Positions 40,946 through 50,112 of a stretch of DNA of 64,000 nt are shown here, one piece after another; the stretch's first letter is position 1, and each line of letters opens with the position of its first letter. The position numbers and the translations under genes are program-made. Source of the stretch: Sphaerisporangium sp040649355 (GTDB lineage: Bacteria; Actinomycetota; Actinomycetes; Streptosporangiales; Streptosporangiaceae); assembly GCF_043197795.1 (NCBI RefSeq), contig NZ_JBICTU010000013.1, positions 159,152 through 223,151 on the forward strand, in the 5' to 3' direction. The notes beneath the pieces were generated by a model. It worked only from the letters and a program-made list of their open reading frames with translations, made no database searches and was not told the DNA's origin.

Positions 40946-43501
40946 TCAACCCGGGGTGCGGTCGCCCGGCTCCAGGTCGAGGGCGGAGGCCAGGTGGCGG
41001 CGGCTGCGGACGCCGAGCTTGTCGTAGGCCCTCCCGAGAAGGTTGGCCACGGTGCGCACGGACACGCCGAGGTCCGCCGCGATCGCCGGGTTGCTCAGGC
41101 CCGAGGCCGCCAGCTCGCAGACCTCACGCTCACGGCTGGTCAGCCTCGGGAAGGCGCGCGGCACCGCGTCCAGCCACGGGCTGTGGAAGCCGTCGCACCG
41201 GGCGGCGAGGTCGGCGAGCCGCGGGTCCGCGCTCCGCTGTCCGGGAAGCCGGGCGCTCGCGGCCAGGGACGCCTCCAGGGCCAGGCCGAGATATCCGAGG
41301 GTGGAGAACTCGGTGGCGACCGCGAGCAGCGATCCGGCGTCCCCGGTGGCGAGCGCGGCGGCGTGCCGGGCGAAGAGCTCGAACAGGGGGCTGTCGCAGC
41401 GGGCCGCGACCGCTCGCAGGCGCTCGGCCGCCTGGGAGGTGGGGCGGAGCCGGGCGTGGAAGTAGGCGCACTCGACGGCGGTGGTCAGCCGCGCCTCCGC
41501 CAGGTACTGATCCGCGAGCCGGCCGGCGAGGTCGGCCGCGTAGGCCAGTCTGCCGGAGTACGCGAGCAGGCGGATCCTGCTGAACTCGACCCGGTCGCGT
41601 ACGCCCAGGTCGTCCGGGATCCGCTCGCGGAGCCGGTCGAGCTCGCGGTACGCCCCGCCGAGGTCCCCGAGGGTGGCGGCGCAGACGGCGTACTCGCAGC
41701 CGATGAACACCCGTACCGGGAACGGCGTGTGGTCGTCCACCAGCGCCCGCGCCTCGCGGAGCGGCGCGAGGGCCCGTCTCGGCTGACCGGCCCACATCGC
41801 GCACAGCCCCCGCTGGTAGCTGAGCAGGACGACCTCGGTCGGCTCTCCGCGACGCACGGCCCCCTCGTAGTACCGCTCGGTGAGCGGGACGGCCTCGCGG
41901 ATCCTGCCCGCCAGCACGAGCGCGTAGCCGTGGCAGGCGGCGGCGGACCCGCGCATGGCGGGCCACCGTACGGGCAGCGGCGTCGTCCCTGCGAACGCCT
42001 CGGCCGCCCGGGCGGGACTGCCGCCGAACGTGAGGTGGTACGCCCGCAGCGTCACGGCGGCCTCGGCGACCAGCGGGTTCAGCCGCCGCTCGCGGGGCGG
42101 GGTCATCGGCACCAGGTCGAGCGAGCGCCGGGTGCCCCGCCTGGTGAAGATCGCGAGCGAGAGGTCGGCCACGTCCAGGTCCTCGCCGGGCGCCTCCCCC
42201 GACTTCCTGGCCCGGTCCAGCTCGGCCTGCGCGTCGGCCGGCCTGTTCAACCCCCAGAACAGGCTGAGCGACCGCAGCGCGCTGGTCTCGCCGCCGGGGC
42301 ACCGCTCGGCGAGCAGGCGCTCGCCCTCCTCCGGCCGTCCCTGCGCGATCAGTGCCTGCCCGCGCAGGGCGGCGCCGCGAGGGCCGGGGATGTGGTGGGA
42401 GAGGTCCCCGGCCAGTGCGACGTCCCCGGCTTCCAGGGCCGCCTCGCCCGCCGCGACGGTCTGGTGGAGGGGCACGGGCAGGTCGGCCTGGAGGCGCCAC
42501 AGCACCAGGCGCGGGTCGTCCGGCCCGGACACGCCCGTCTGTCCGGCGGCCGTCACCAGGTCCCGGTACGCCTGGCGGCGGCGGAGGGCGCCGAGCCCGG
42601 CCAGCAGCGCCTGCCCGTAGAACGGGTGCGCCATCGTGACCTGCCGCGGACGCCCGGCCGCCGGAGCGATCGCGGCGCGCTCCAGCAGCCGGGTCGTGAC
42701 GTTCCGCCCGGCCAGGAAGTCCACGATCTCCAGGGGCAGGGATCCGCTGAGGGCGATGTACTCCAGCGCACGGTGCTCGTCGTCCGCGAACGTGCCGAGG
42801 TCGGCGGTGGCAAGCTCGCGCACGCGGGGATGGCCGAGCTCCTGCCCGCGCCACGACCAGACCTCGCGCTCACGCGCGAGGCGGCCGGTTTCGAGGCCGA
42901 TCTCGACGGCGCGCCGCAGCAGCCTCGGGTTGCCCCGGGTGAGCCGCCACAGCATGTGCGCGGTGAGCCCGTCGACCTGCCCGCCCAGCACGCGGGCGAG
43001 CAGGCCGGACAGGGCGTCGGGGGAGAGCCTGGCGAGGGGCAGCACGGCCGGTCGTCCATCCCCGCCCACGTCGGGGACGGTGTCCTTTCGCGCGGTGAGC
43101 ACCAGCTTGAGCCGCATGACTTCGGACAGGCCCGCGATGCCGGCGGCCGACGACGCGTCGAGATGGTCGGCGTCGTCGATCCCGATGACGACCCGGCGGC
43201 CCCGTGCGGCGGCGTCGGCGAGGCTTCCGGCGGCGGGCTCGCGGACGTCACCGTGGACGTGCAGGCTGGCGAGGCCCATGCCGGGGATGCCGGTGGTCGC
43301 CTCGGTGGCGGCCCCGCGCAGGACGAGCGCCCCGGTGCCGGCGAGCCGGCTCAGGACGAGGTCGGCGAGCCGGGTCTTGCCCACCCCGGCCTCGCCGACG
43401 AGGAGCACTCCCGGCCCCGAGGGGAGCGCCAGTACCCGGTGGATCTCCCGCACGATCTCGTCGCGGCCCACGGCGGGCCATTCCCCGGCGTGTGTCGGCA
43501 T
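40946..43501 (-). CDS. LuxR-family LAL regulator (large ATP-binding), first of a divergent pair
   Basis: The 851-residue protein begins with an AAA/STAND-type ATPase. Walker A is G-E-A-G-V-G-K-T at residues 36-43 and Walker B is V-I-G-I-D-D-A-D-H-L near 105-114. A long TPR-like alpha-helical middle follows, then a C-terminal LuxR helix-turn-helix (about 785-845, L-T-S-R-E-R-E-V-C-E-L-A and V-S-V-R-T-V-A-N-L-L). MalT-type LAL proteins bind ATP and an inducing sugar, oligomerise and activate transcription. It is encoded directly upstream of the glucanase on the same strand. The 25-bp repeats follow its stop. A second LAL gene diverges from its start. Confidence 0.9.
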   Translation of the reverse strand: MPTHAGEWPAVGRDEIVREIHRVLALPSGPGVLLVGEAGVGKTRLADLVLSRLAGTGALVLRGAATEATTGIPGMGLASLHVHGDVREPAAGSLADAAARGRRVVIGIDDADHLDASSAAGIAGLSEVMRLKLVLTARKDTVPDVGGDGRPAVLPLARLSPDALSGLLARVLGGQVDGLTAHMLWRLTRGNPRLLRRAVEIGLETGRLAREREVWSWRGQELGHPRVRELATADLGTFADDEHRALEYIALSGSLPLEIVDFLAGRNVTTRLLERAAIAPAAGRPRQVTMAHPFYGQALLAGLGALRRRQAYRDLVTAAGQTGVSGPDDPRLVLWRLQADLPVPLHQTVAAGEAALEAGDVALAGDLSHHIPGPRGAALRGQALIAQGRPEEGERLLAERCPGGETSALRSLSLFWGLNRPADAQAELDRARKSGEAPGEDLDVADLSLAIFTRRGTRRSLDLVPMTPPRERRLNPLVAEAAVTLRAYHLTFGGSPARAAEAFAGTTPLPVRWPAMRGSAAACHGYALVLAGRIREAVPLTERYYEGAVRRGEPTEVVLLSYQRGLCAMWAGQPRRALAPLREARALVDDHTPFPVRVFIGCEYAVCAATLGDLGGAYRELDRLRERIPDDLGVRDRVEFSRIRLLAYSGRLAYAADLAGRLADQYLAEARLTTAVECAYFHARLRPTSQAAERLRAVAARCDSPLFELFARHAAALATGDAGSLLAVATEFSTLGYLGLALEASLAASARLPGQRSADPRLADLAARCDGFHSPWLDAVPRAFPRLTSREREVCELAASGLSNPAIAADLGVSVRTVANLLGRAYDKLGVRSRRHLASALDLEPGDRTPG

Positions 43502-43641
43502 GGTCGGTGCTCGCCTCCCTGCCTCCGCTTCGGTGTCCCACCGGCGTCCCGGGCCCGTGGGGATCTCGGTTCTCGTTGCTTTCCCATTTTCGATGCGGAA
43601 GATTGACGCCGGATGAACTTCCTGTTCGGCGAGGAGGCCAC

Positions 43642-46425
43642 GTGTGGCTAGGCGGCGACGTGCGGGACGAAAGGCTCACCGGGGGAGGAAGCGGCACACC
43701 CCCGCGCCTCCTGTGGCCCTTCGTCGGAAGGACGGCCGAGACCCTGGCCGTGGTGAGGCAGCTCGGGGCGCAGGGCGTGCCCGGTGTGCTGCTGGTGGGG
43801 CAGGCGGGGGTCGGCAAGTCACGGCTGCTGGACTCGATCGTGGCCCGCTGCCGCGACGAGGGGATGCACGTCGTCGCGGTGGCGGGGGCCGAGGCGTCCA
43901 GCGGCCTGCCGTTCGCGGCGGTGAACGCGCTGCTGCCCGATGGCGAGAACCACAGCACCGCGAACATCTTCGGCGCGGCCAGGAGCGCGCTGCTGGAGGC
44001 GGCCGGGGGCCGGGCGTGCGTGCTGGCCATCGACGACGCGCACCATCTCGACGAGGCGTCCGTGGTGCTGGTGCAGCATCTGGCGGCCACCGCCGGGGTG
44101 CGGATCCTCGCCGCGGCCAGGACCGGCACCCTGCGGACGCCCGCCGTCCTCGGCCTGCTGCGACGGCCGTACGTCCAGACCTTCGCGGTCCAGGCGCTGG
44201 GCCGGGAGGCCGTCACCGCGCTGCTGGGCGAGGCGCTGGAGGGGCCGGTCGACGGGCTGACCGTCGACAAGCTGTGGCGCGCCACCCAGGGCAACCCGTT
44301 GTTCCTGCGGCACCTGCTGGAGGCCTGCCTCGCCTCGGGCGGTCTGCGCAGGGTCAGCGCGGTGTGGCGCTGGGAGGGCAGGATGCCGGCGCACGGGGGA
44401 CTGCGCGACCTGGTGGCGGCGCTGCTCGACGGGCTCACCTCCGAGGAGGCGCATGCCCTGTCGTGCGTGGCCCACGCCGAGCCCGTGCCGCTGGAGGTGG
44501 TGGAGACGCTCGTCGGCACGGCCGTGCTGGAGGAGCTCGAACGCAGATCCCTCATCGCCGTCGAACGGGTCCGCCGCGACCTGGTCGTACGGGTCGGGCA
44601 TCCGCTGTACGGCGAGGTCGTGCGCGCCGAGACCGGCGAGGACCGCCGCAGGGACATCTACCGCTCGCTCGCCCGCGCCGTGACACGGTGGGAGGGGACG
44701 CCAGGCGACGCGGAGGCGCGGGCCGTCGCCTCCCGGCAGGGGGGTGACGCGGTGAGCTCCCCGCCGGGAACCTCGGGTGACATGGGCCTGCGGGCGGTGA
44801 CCTGGCGGCTCGCGGCGGGCGACCCGGTGCCTGACCAGGAGGTTCTCGCCGCCGCCCGCGACGCGCTGGCCCGCCGCGACGCGCCCCTGTCCGAGCGGCT
44901 GGCCCGCCGCGCGAGTCCCGAGGCCGCCTCCGACGCGCTGGCACGGGCGCTGGTCGCCCAGGACAAGGCGGCCGAGGCCGATGACCTGCTCGCCAGGCGG
45001 ATGGCCGAAGGGGAGGAAGTGGACGCGCCGGGCGAACGGGCGCGCGTCGCCGCCCTGAGGGCGCTCAACCTCTTCTGGAACCTGCGACGCCCCGCCGAGG
45101 CGCAGGCGGTCGTACGGCAGGCCCGCACGCTCGGCCCCCTGGACGGCCCGGCCGGGGCCGAGCTCCGGGTCGCGGAGCTGGCGCTGGACACCTTCGGCGC
45201 CAACGGGAACCAGCGCGCCCCGACCGGCCTGTCCGAGCTGTCCTCGCGGGTGGGGGACCCGGTGATCGCGAGCGTGTGCGAGCCGCTGCGCGCCTACCTG
45301 GACCTCTACCTCGGACGCCCGTCCCGGGTCGCCGACGACTACGCGACCGGGCGGCTGGGCGTCCCGGCCGTCTGGGGCGCGATGGAGGCGGCCACGACGG
45401 CCTGCGGCGTCCAGTCGCTCGTCCTGGCCGGGCGGCTCGGCGAGGCCTTCGCCGCCGCCAGGTCGGGCTACCGGACGGCCGTGGAGCGCGCCGCTCCTGC
45501 CGAGGTCACCCTGCTCGCCTTCGAGCTGGGCATCTGCGAGACCTGGGCCGGGCGCCCCGCCCGCGCGCTGCCGCACTTCCGGGAGGCCCGTGCGCTGCTG
45601 GAGGACCACATCCCCTTCCCGATCCAGGTCTACGTGTTCGCCGAGTACGCCGCCTGCCTGGCCTCTCTCGGCCGCGCGCACGAAGGCGGGCGGGTGCTCG
45701 GCGAGATCACCCGGCGACTGCCCGCCGAGTCGAGCCTTCATGATCACCTCCAGATGGCGAGGATCCGTATCAGCGCCCACACCGGAGCCTGGCGGGCCGC
45801 CGCCTCCGAAGCCGCCCTGCTGGCCCACCGGTACGAATCGGCCGGGTGGCTGACCAAGGCGTCGGAGACCCTGTACTACTCCGCACGGCTACGGCCCTCC
45901 TCACGCGTGGCGCAGGCCCTGCACGACGTCGCCGAGCGCGGCGACAGCGAACTGTTCCGGCTGTTCGCCCGGCACGCCCGTGCCGCGTCCGGCGCGGACG
46001 TCGAAGGGCTGGACGCGGTGTCCGGGGCGCTTGAGCATCGCGGGTACACCGGCGTGGCGGCCGAGGCCGCGTCCACAGCGGCGGGCGTCGCCGAGGCGCG
46101 GGGCGACGCTCGCCGGGCGGCGCGGCTGCGGACGCGGCATCGCCGGCTCGTCGAGCAGTGCGAGGGGTACCGGCCGCCCTGGGACAGAGCGGTCCCGGCA
46201 GCGGTGCTCAGCGGGCGCGAGCGGGAGGCGTGCGAGCTTGCCGCCGCCGGGCTGGCGAACGACGCCATCGCCGCCCGGCTCGGCCTGTCCCGGCGTACCG
46301 TGGCCAACCACCTGCACCGGGCCTACGGCAAGCTCGGCGTCCGCGGCAGGGAGGAGCTCCCGGACGCCCTGGGGCTGCCCCGGCCGGTCACGCCGGTGGG
46401 CCCGGTGTGGGGGCGTCCCGGTTGA
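43642..46425 (+). CDS. LuxR-family LAL regulator, second of a divergent pair
   Basis: The 927-residue protein is a diverged paralogue of the neighbouring LAL regulator. Walker A is G-Q-A-G-V-G-K-S at residues 53-60 and Walker B is V-L-A-I-D-D-A-H-H-L. The TPR-like middle shares R-A-L-P-H-F-R-E-A-R-A-L-L-E-D-H with the partner's corresponding segment. The C-terminal helix-turn-helix (about 855-910) includes L-S-G-R-E-R-E-A-C-E-L and L-S-R-R-T-V-A-N-H-L. GAGGAGG four bases before the GTG fixes the start. Its stop is 4 bp from that of the convergent secreted discoidin protein. The pair probably arose by local duplication and may respond to different glycans. Confidence 0.9.
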   Translation: MWLGGDVRDERLTGGGSGTPPRLLWPFVGRTAETLAVVRQLGAQGVPGVLLVGQAGVGKSRLLDSIVARCRDEGMHVVAVAGAEASSGLPFAAVNALLPDGENHSTANIFGAARSALLEAAGGRACVLAIDDAHHLDEASVVLVQHLAATAGVRILAAARTGTLRTPAVLGLLRRPYVQTFAVQALGREAVTALLGEALEGPVDGLTVDKLWRATQGNPLFLRHLLEACLASGGLRRVSAVWRWEGRMPAHGGLRDLVAALLDGLTSEEAHALSCVAHAEPVPLEVVETLVGTAVLEELERRSLIAVERVRRDLVVRVGHPLYGEVVRAETGEDRRRDIYRSLARAVTRWEGTPGDAEARAVASRQGGDAVSSPPGTSGDMGLRAVTWRLAAGDPVPDQEVLAAARDALARRDAPLSERLARRASPEAASDALARALVAQDKAAEADDLLARRMAEGEEVDAPGERARVAALRALNLFWNLRRPAEAQAVVRQARTLGPLDGPAGAELRVAELALDTFGANGNQRAPTGLSELSSRVGDPVIASVCEPLRAYLDLYLGRPSRVADDYATGRLGVPAVWGAMEAATTACGVQSLVLAGRLGEAFAAARSGYRTAVERAAPAEVTLLAFELGICETWAGRPARALPHFREARALLEDHIPFPIQVYVFAEYAACLASLGRAHEGGRVLGEITRRLPAESSLHDHLQMARIRISAHTGAWRAAASEAALLAHRYESAGWLTKASETLYYSARLRPSSRVAQALHDVAERGDSELFRLFARHARAASGADVEGLDAVSGALEHRGYTGVAAEAASTAAGVAEARGDARRAARLRTRHRRLVEQCEGYRPPWDRAVPAAVLSGREREACELAAAGLANDAIAARLGLSRRTVANHLHRAYGKLGVRGREELPDALGLPRPVTPVGPVWGRPG

Positions 46426-46429
46426 GGCC

Positions 46430-47746
46430 TCAGGTGGCACCGAGTACGGCGGCTTCGGTGATGCTGGCCCAGTCGTTCTCGGGGTTCTGCCAGAAGGAGA
46501 TCTTGACGTAGCGGGCGTCGCGGGGGCTGGTGGTGAACAGCCGGGTCTCCGGTGCGGTGCTGGTGCCGGTGCTTCGGCCTTCCCAGGTCTTGGTGTAGGT
46601 GGTTCCGTCGGTCGAGACGTAGACGGTGTAGTCGTTCCAGCGGACGTCGCCCTTGTGCCAGGCGACCTTGGTGCCGCACACGGTGCGGGTGGTTCCGAGG
46701 TCGAGGATGAGGGAGGCGCCGGATCCCTGTCCGGACCAGCGGGTGGCGAGGTTGCCGTCGATGGCCTGCGAGGGCGGGTTGACCGGCTCGTAGGTGGTGG
46801 CCGACACCCCGGTGGGTCGGAGCGCGGCGCCGCAGGAGCCCGGCGTCCCCCCGGCCGGGTCGATCTCGCGGACGCTCAGCTTGGCGACGTCGACGTTCGT
46901 GGCCGCGTCCCACCGGAACGCCGCCTTCGGGCCGCCCCAGGTGATCTTCTCGGACGTCCCGCCGCCGCAGCGGTTGGCGGTGCCTATGGGCCAGGCGCCC
47001 GTGTCGTCCCGGGTGGAGACCTTGGTCCAGCGGCCGTCGCCGGCGCGGTCGAGGTAGGCCTCCATCCGCACGCCGCCGGAGATGTTGTACATGACCACCT
47101 TGAAGCCGGTCATCGTGCCCTTGATGGAGGCGCCGCCGTTCTGGTACGGATCCTGCGCGTAGCCCGCGCCGCCGTCGTGGAACAGCTCCTTTTCGAACCT
47201 GACCGCCCCGTCGCGGTAGCGCAGGTTGCCCTTGTAGGCCGTTCCCCAGCACGCCTCGGGGGCGTCGCCCGTGCCGGTGTGGCGTCCGCCGCGCGCGTAC
47301 CAGGTGAAGGCGTCACTGTCGTCGCCGGAGAGGTAGCGGACGTAGCCGGTGATCTCGACGTCCCGCCAGTCGCGGGCGTCGTGCATGTAGCCGCGCGTGC
47401 GCAGGGCGGGCTGGGACCAGACCAGGGTGTCCTCCTGGGTGTCCTGGTCGTAGGTCGTCGTGGAGACGCCCAGACGGGTCTTGACGTCGCGGACCTTGAA
47501 CGTGCCGTCCGGGTTCGGCGTCAGCGTGGTCCCGTCGAGGCGGGGGTCGCGCGAGGGGTCGGCGGACAGGTGCCAGGCCTGCCCTCCCGCCTTGCTGGGA
47601 TAGATCATGGCCACCCCGTCGACCGGATCCGTCCCGGCGGTGGGGGAGGCGGCCCGCGCCGCCTCGGGAGCCCAGGCCAGGCCGGTGAGCAGGGAGGAGC
47701 ACAACGGGACCAGGGCCATGAGGGAGAGGAAGCGAGAGCTTCGCAT
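46430..47746 (-). CDS. Secreted protein with unknown catalytic-like domain and discoidin module
   Basis: The 438-residue precursor has a signal peptide (about 1-33), a 250-residue region of unrecognised family and a C-terminal F5/8 type C discoidin module (about 310-438). The middle region is rich in aromatic residues and short beta-type segments (W-R-D-V-E-I-T-G-Y-V-R-Y, F-T-W-Y-A-R-G-G-R-H, E-A-C-W-G-T-A-Y-K-G) and may be a beta-jelly-roll that binds or cleaves a polysaccharide. The discoidin part is almost identical in DNA to that of the polysaccharide lyase upstream. It lies downstream of that lyase in the same direction, with a terminator between them. Confidence 0.75.
   Translation of the reverse strand: MRSSRFLSLMALVPLCSSLLTGLAWAPEAARAASPTAGTDPVDGVAMIYPSKAGGQAWHLSADPSRDPRLDGTTLTPNPDGTFKVRDVKTRLGVSTTTYDQDTQEDTLVWSQPALRTRGYMHDARDWRDVEITGYVRYLSGDDSDAFTWYARGGRHTGTGDAPEACWGTAYKGNLRYRDGAVRFEKELFHDGGAGYAQDPYQNGGASIKGTMTGFKVVMYNISGGVRMEAYLDRAGDGRWTKVSTRDDTGAWPIGTANRCGGGTSEKITWGGPKAAFRWDAATNVDVAKLSVREIDPAGGTPGSCGAALRPTGVSATTYEPVNPPSQAIDGNLATRWSGQGSGASLILDLGTTRTVCGTKVAWHKGDVRWNDYTVYVSTDGTTYTKTWEGRSTGTSTAPETRLFTTSPRDARYVKISFWQNPENDWASITEAAVLGAT
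46446..46797 (-). repeat. Near-identical discoidin block, copy A
   Basis: This 352-bp block matches the block 1421 bp further on with three visible differences (two near the GGATCC/GAACCC position and one at GTCGAT/GTCGAC). It encodes the C-terminal discoidin module of the secreted protein. Flanking sequence is unrelated, so the unit was copied or converted as a module. Confidence 0.9.
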
Positions 47747-47819
47747 CGACGTCGCCTTTCAGCGGGGGGAACCTCGGTGTGCGGCCGGGCGAGGAGCCGG
47801 AGCCCCCGCCCGGCGGGAC

Positions 47820-47848
47820 GGCCGCGCCGCCGGGAAGGCGGCGCGGCC
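47820..47848. terminator. Terminator hairpin after the polysaccharide lyase gene
   Basis: GGCCGCGCCGCC and GGCGGCGCGGCC form a perfect 12-bp stem around GGGAA. It ends 6 bp downstream of the lyase stop codon on the minus strand and would reduce read-through into the next secreted-protein gene. Confidence 0.75.
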
Positions 47849-47853
47849 ACTGG

Positions 47854-49050
47854 TCAGGAGCCGATCACGGCGGCTTCGGTGATGCTGGCCCAGTCGTTCT
47901 CGGGGTTCTGCCAGAAGGAGATCTTGACGTAGCGGGCGTCGCGGGGGCTGGTGGTGAACAGCCGGGTCTCCGGTGCGGTGCTGGTGCCGGTGCTTCGGCC
48001 TTCCCAGGTCTTGGTGTAGGTGGTTCCGTCGGTCGAGACGTAGACGGTGTAGTCGTTCCAGCGGACGTCGCCCTTGTGCCAGGCGACCTTGGTGCCGCAC
48101 ACGGTGCGGGTGGTTCCGAGGTCGAGGATGAGGGAGGCGCCGAACCCCTGTCCGGACCAGCGGGTGGCGAGGTTGCCGTCGACGGCCTGCGAGGGCGGGT
48201 TGACCGGCTCGTAGGTGGACGCGGAGGCGCCCGCCACGGGAACGGTGTTCGCGCAGTTCGGGCCGGGGGTCACGTCGGCGAGACGTGCGCGCTCGTCGCC
48301 CAGTCGCAGCGCGTCGTAGTACATGACGCGCTGGGTGAGGGTGGACTTCGGCTTCGAAGCGGCCCAGTCCCACTTGTAGATGCCGAACTTGAAGTACGGC
48401 GAGTGGGCTCCGCCGGCGAAGGTGGCCCCGGAGCGGCTCAGGACCGGGACGCCGTTCCGCCACACCTCCAGCACCCCGTTGCTGTCGGTGCGCCACTTGA
48501 CGTGGAAGGCCCAGTCCGTCCACGTGCCCGTGCTGTACGGGCCGAGGTCGATGACCTCCCCCCGGAAGTCGATCTTCCAGTGACCGGCCTGGGTGAGCAG
48601 GGCCAGCGGGGGAGAGCCGCCTCCGCAGGTGTCGCAATGGTGCCACTGGCTGACGATCTCGGCCGCGACATCGCTTACCCAGCTCGACGGCAGGTTGAGG
48701 CTGAATCCGTACCAGCGGTCCGCGTTGAGCGGCTGGGTGTCGGATTGCGTGATCTCGGCCCGCTTGCTGCTTGAGGTGATCGGATCGCTCCTGTCGAGCT
48801 GGAACCGCGCCGCGTACGAGCCGTCCCGCACCGGGCTTCCCACCACGCCGACGCCGTGGGAGTTACCGATCTGTGTGAGGAACCCGCTGGGCGGGGTGCC
48901 GGGGACGGTCCGGTCGGCCGGGTTCTCCCAGTCGAGCGTCCTGAACACGCCCGCCGGATCGGCGCTCGCCGGCTGGGCGGGCAGCGTCGAGGCGGTGAGG
49001 CAGGCCGCGAACGCCGCCACCGTCAATGCCATGGATTTCTTCCAGGTCAC
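47854..49050 (-). CDS. Secreted polysaccharide lyase (heparin lyase I-like) with discoidin module
   Basis: The 398-residue precursor has a signal peptide (about 1-31, A-S-A-D). A beta-jelly-roll lyase domain (about 35-265) has S-K-R-A-E-I-T, S-Q-W-H-H-C near 137, W-R-N-G-V-P-V-L and Y-F-K-F-G-I-Y-K-W, the typical end of the polysaccharide lyase fold (PF14099-like). A C-terminal discoidin module (about 278-398) follows. Lyases of this fold cleave uronate-containing polymers by beta-elimination; here R98 and H138-H139 are candidates for the catalytic site, but the exact substrate (glucuronan, alginate or glycosaminoglycan-like) is not known. It is first in a minus-strand pair with another secreted discoidin protein. 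Confidence 0.8.
   Translation of the reverse strand: MTWKKSMALTVAAFAACLTASTLPAQPASADPAGVFRTLDWENPADRTVPGTPPSGFLTQIGNSHGVGVVGSPVRDGSYAARFQLDRSDPITSSSKRAEITQSDTQPLNADRWYGFSLNLPSSWVSDVAAEIVSQWHHCDTCGGGSPPLALLTQAGHWKIDFRGEVIDLGPYSTGTWTDWAFHVKWRTDSNGVLEVWRNGVPVLSRSGATFAGGAHSPYFKFGIYKWDWAASKPKSTLTQRVMYYDALRLGDERARLADVTPGPNCANTVPVAGASASTYEPVNPPSQAVDGNLATRWSGQGFGASLILDLGTTRTVCGTKVAWHKGDVRWNDYTVYVSTDGTTYTKTWEGRSTGTSTAPETRLFTTSPRDARYVKISFWQNPENDWASITEAAVIGS
47867..48218 (-). repeat. Near-identical discoidin block, copy B
   Basis: This is the partner of the block at 46,446-46,797, lying at a fixed offset of 1421 bp with three visible differences in 352 bp. It encodes the C-terminal discoidin module of the polysaccharide lyase. 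Confidence 0.9.
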
Positions 49051-49253
49051 TGGTGTCGTTCCTTCCCTGGTGGTGTGTCCGATCCCGTGCCACGCGCGCC
49101 CGGGATCGGGTCAGGTCTCCATCTCTTCGAAGCGTCGTGGAGCCCACGGGAAGCGTCATGAGTAAGCGATGCTCAACCGCGCGAGGGGGGCGCCGACCTG
49201 TGGACCAAGCAAGATCTTTGTGTGCTCCAGTCGATTCCAAGTCGGACAGGAGG

Positions 49254-49835
49254 TGGCCGGCCCGTGAGTCGGTCTTCCGGCGGGCCAGGCTCAAGGCCTC
49301 CCAGCTCGCCCACGCGGCCGAGCTCGGGTTCGCCATCCCGGAGACGGTGATCACCACGGACGCGGAGTCGTTCCTCGACTTCCACGACCGGCATGACGGC
49401 CGCGTCATCACCAAGCCGCTGTACGTCCCCTGGATCGAAGACGTCGGGGGCGGGGTCATCGTGAACCGGTTCTGCGAGCCGGTGCCGGCCAGGGACGTGG
49501 CCCACGCCCAGGGGCTGCGGTTCTGCCCGGTCATCGTCCAGGAACGGGTCCCCAAGCGGGTCGAGCTGCGGGGCACCATCGTCGGGCGCCGGATCTTCGC
49601 CGCGGAGGCCGGGCCGTACGGGGTCGGGGTGAACGTCGTCGCACCCGGCGCGGTGCGCACAGACGCCACGGCCCACACGACGACGCCGGAGGTGGAGAAG
49701 GCGCGCGCCGAGCGTTCGGTGCTGCACCGGATGCTCGAGCCCGAGGACGTGGCGAAGGTGATCGCCGCGGCCGTGGGAGGAGACTTTCAGGCGACGACCG
49801 GCATCCGCATCCCCGTCGACGGCGGTTTCCGCGTG
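49254..49835 (+). pseudogene. Chimeric remnant: ATP-grasp fragment fused to an SDR C-terminus
   Basis: One open frame joins two unrelated families. Up to about 49,610 it reads like the central part of an ATP-grasp ligase of the peptide-maturase (MvdD/TgmB-like) type: A-E-L-G-F-A-I-P-E-T-V-I-T-T-D, V-I-T-K-P-L-Y and V-I-V-Q-E-R-V-P-K-R-V-E-L-R. From there it switches to the end of a short-chain dehydrogenase: G-V-N-V-V-A-P-G-A-V-R-T-D and T-G-I-R-I-P-V-D-G-G-F. No start codon with ribosome site, nor the N-terminus of the ATP-grasp or the Rossmann half of the SDR, is present. It is probably a deletion scar rather than a working fusion. Confidence 0.7.
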
Positions 49836-49972
49836 CTTGCTCTCCGCTTCCCTGCGGCGCCGGTCATCGGTTGTGTGAGCCCCACGGGAGGTGGCATGCC
49901 GATTCGGATCCGGTCGCCACCGGGCGAACCTTCTCGCCGCTGCCGCGCCGCCACGCTCCATCGCCCGATTTG

Positions 49973-49992
49973 CCTTGACACCGGCGTCAAGG
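49973..49992. promoter_or_regulatory. MerR-like operator/promoter before the epimerase gene
   Basis: CCTTGAC-ACCGGC-GTCAAGG has perfect 7-bp arms, and TTGACA inside the first arm could be the -35 box. MerR-family activators bind such repeats between -35 and -10 boxes. No MerR gene is adjacent, so the regulator is unknown. Confidence 0.5.
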
Positions 49993-50112
49993 TTCTAACC
50001 TCACGGGAAGGTGGGCCGGTCTGTTCCGGACGGGGCCAGGTCGCGGAGACGGCCGCTCCGCGAGGAGCGAGGCCCGCCGCTCGTATGGTCTCCTCTGAGG
50101 TAAGGGATTCGG

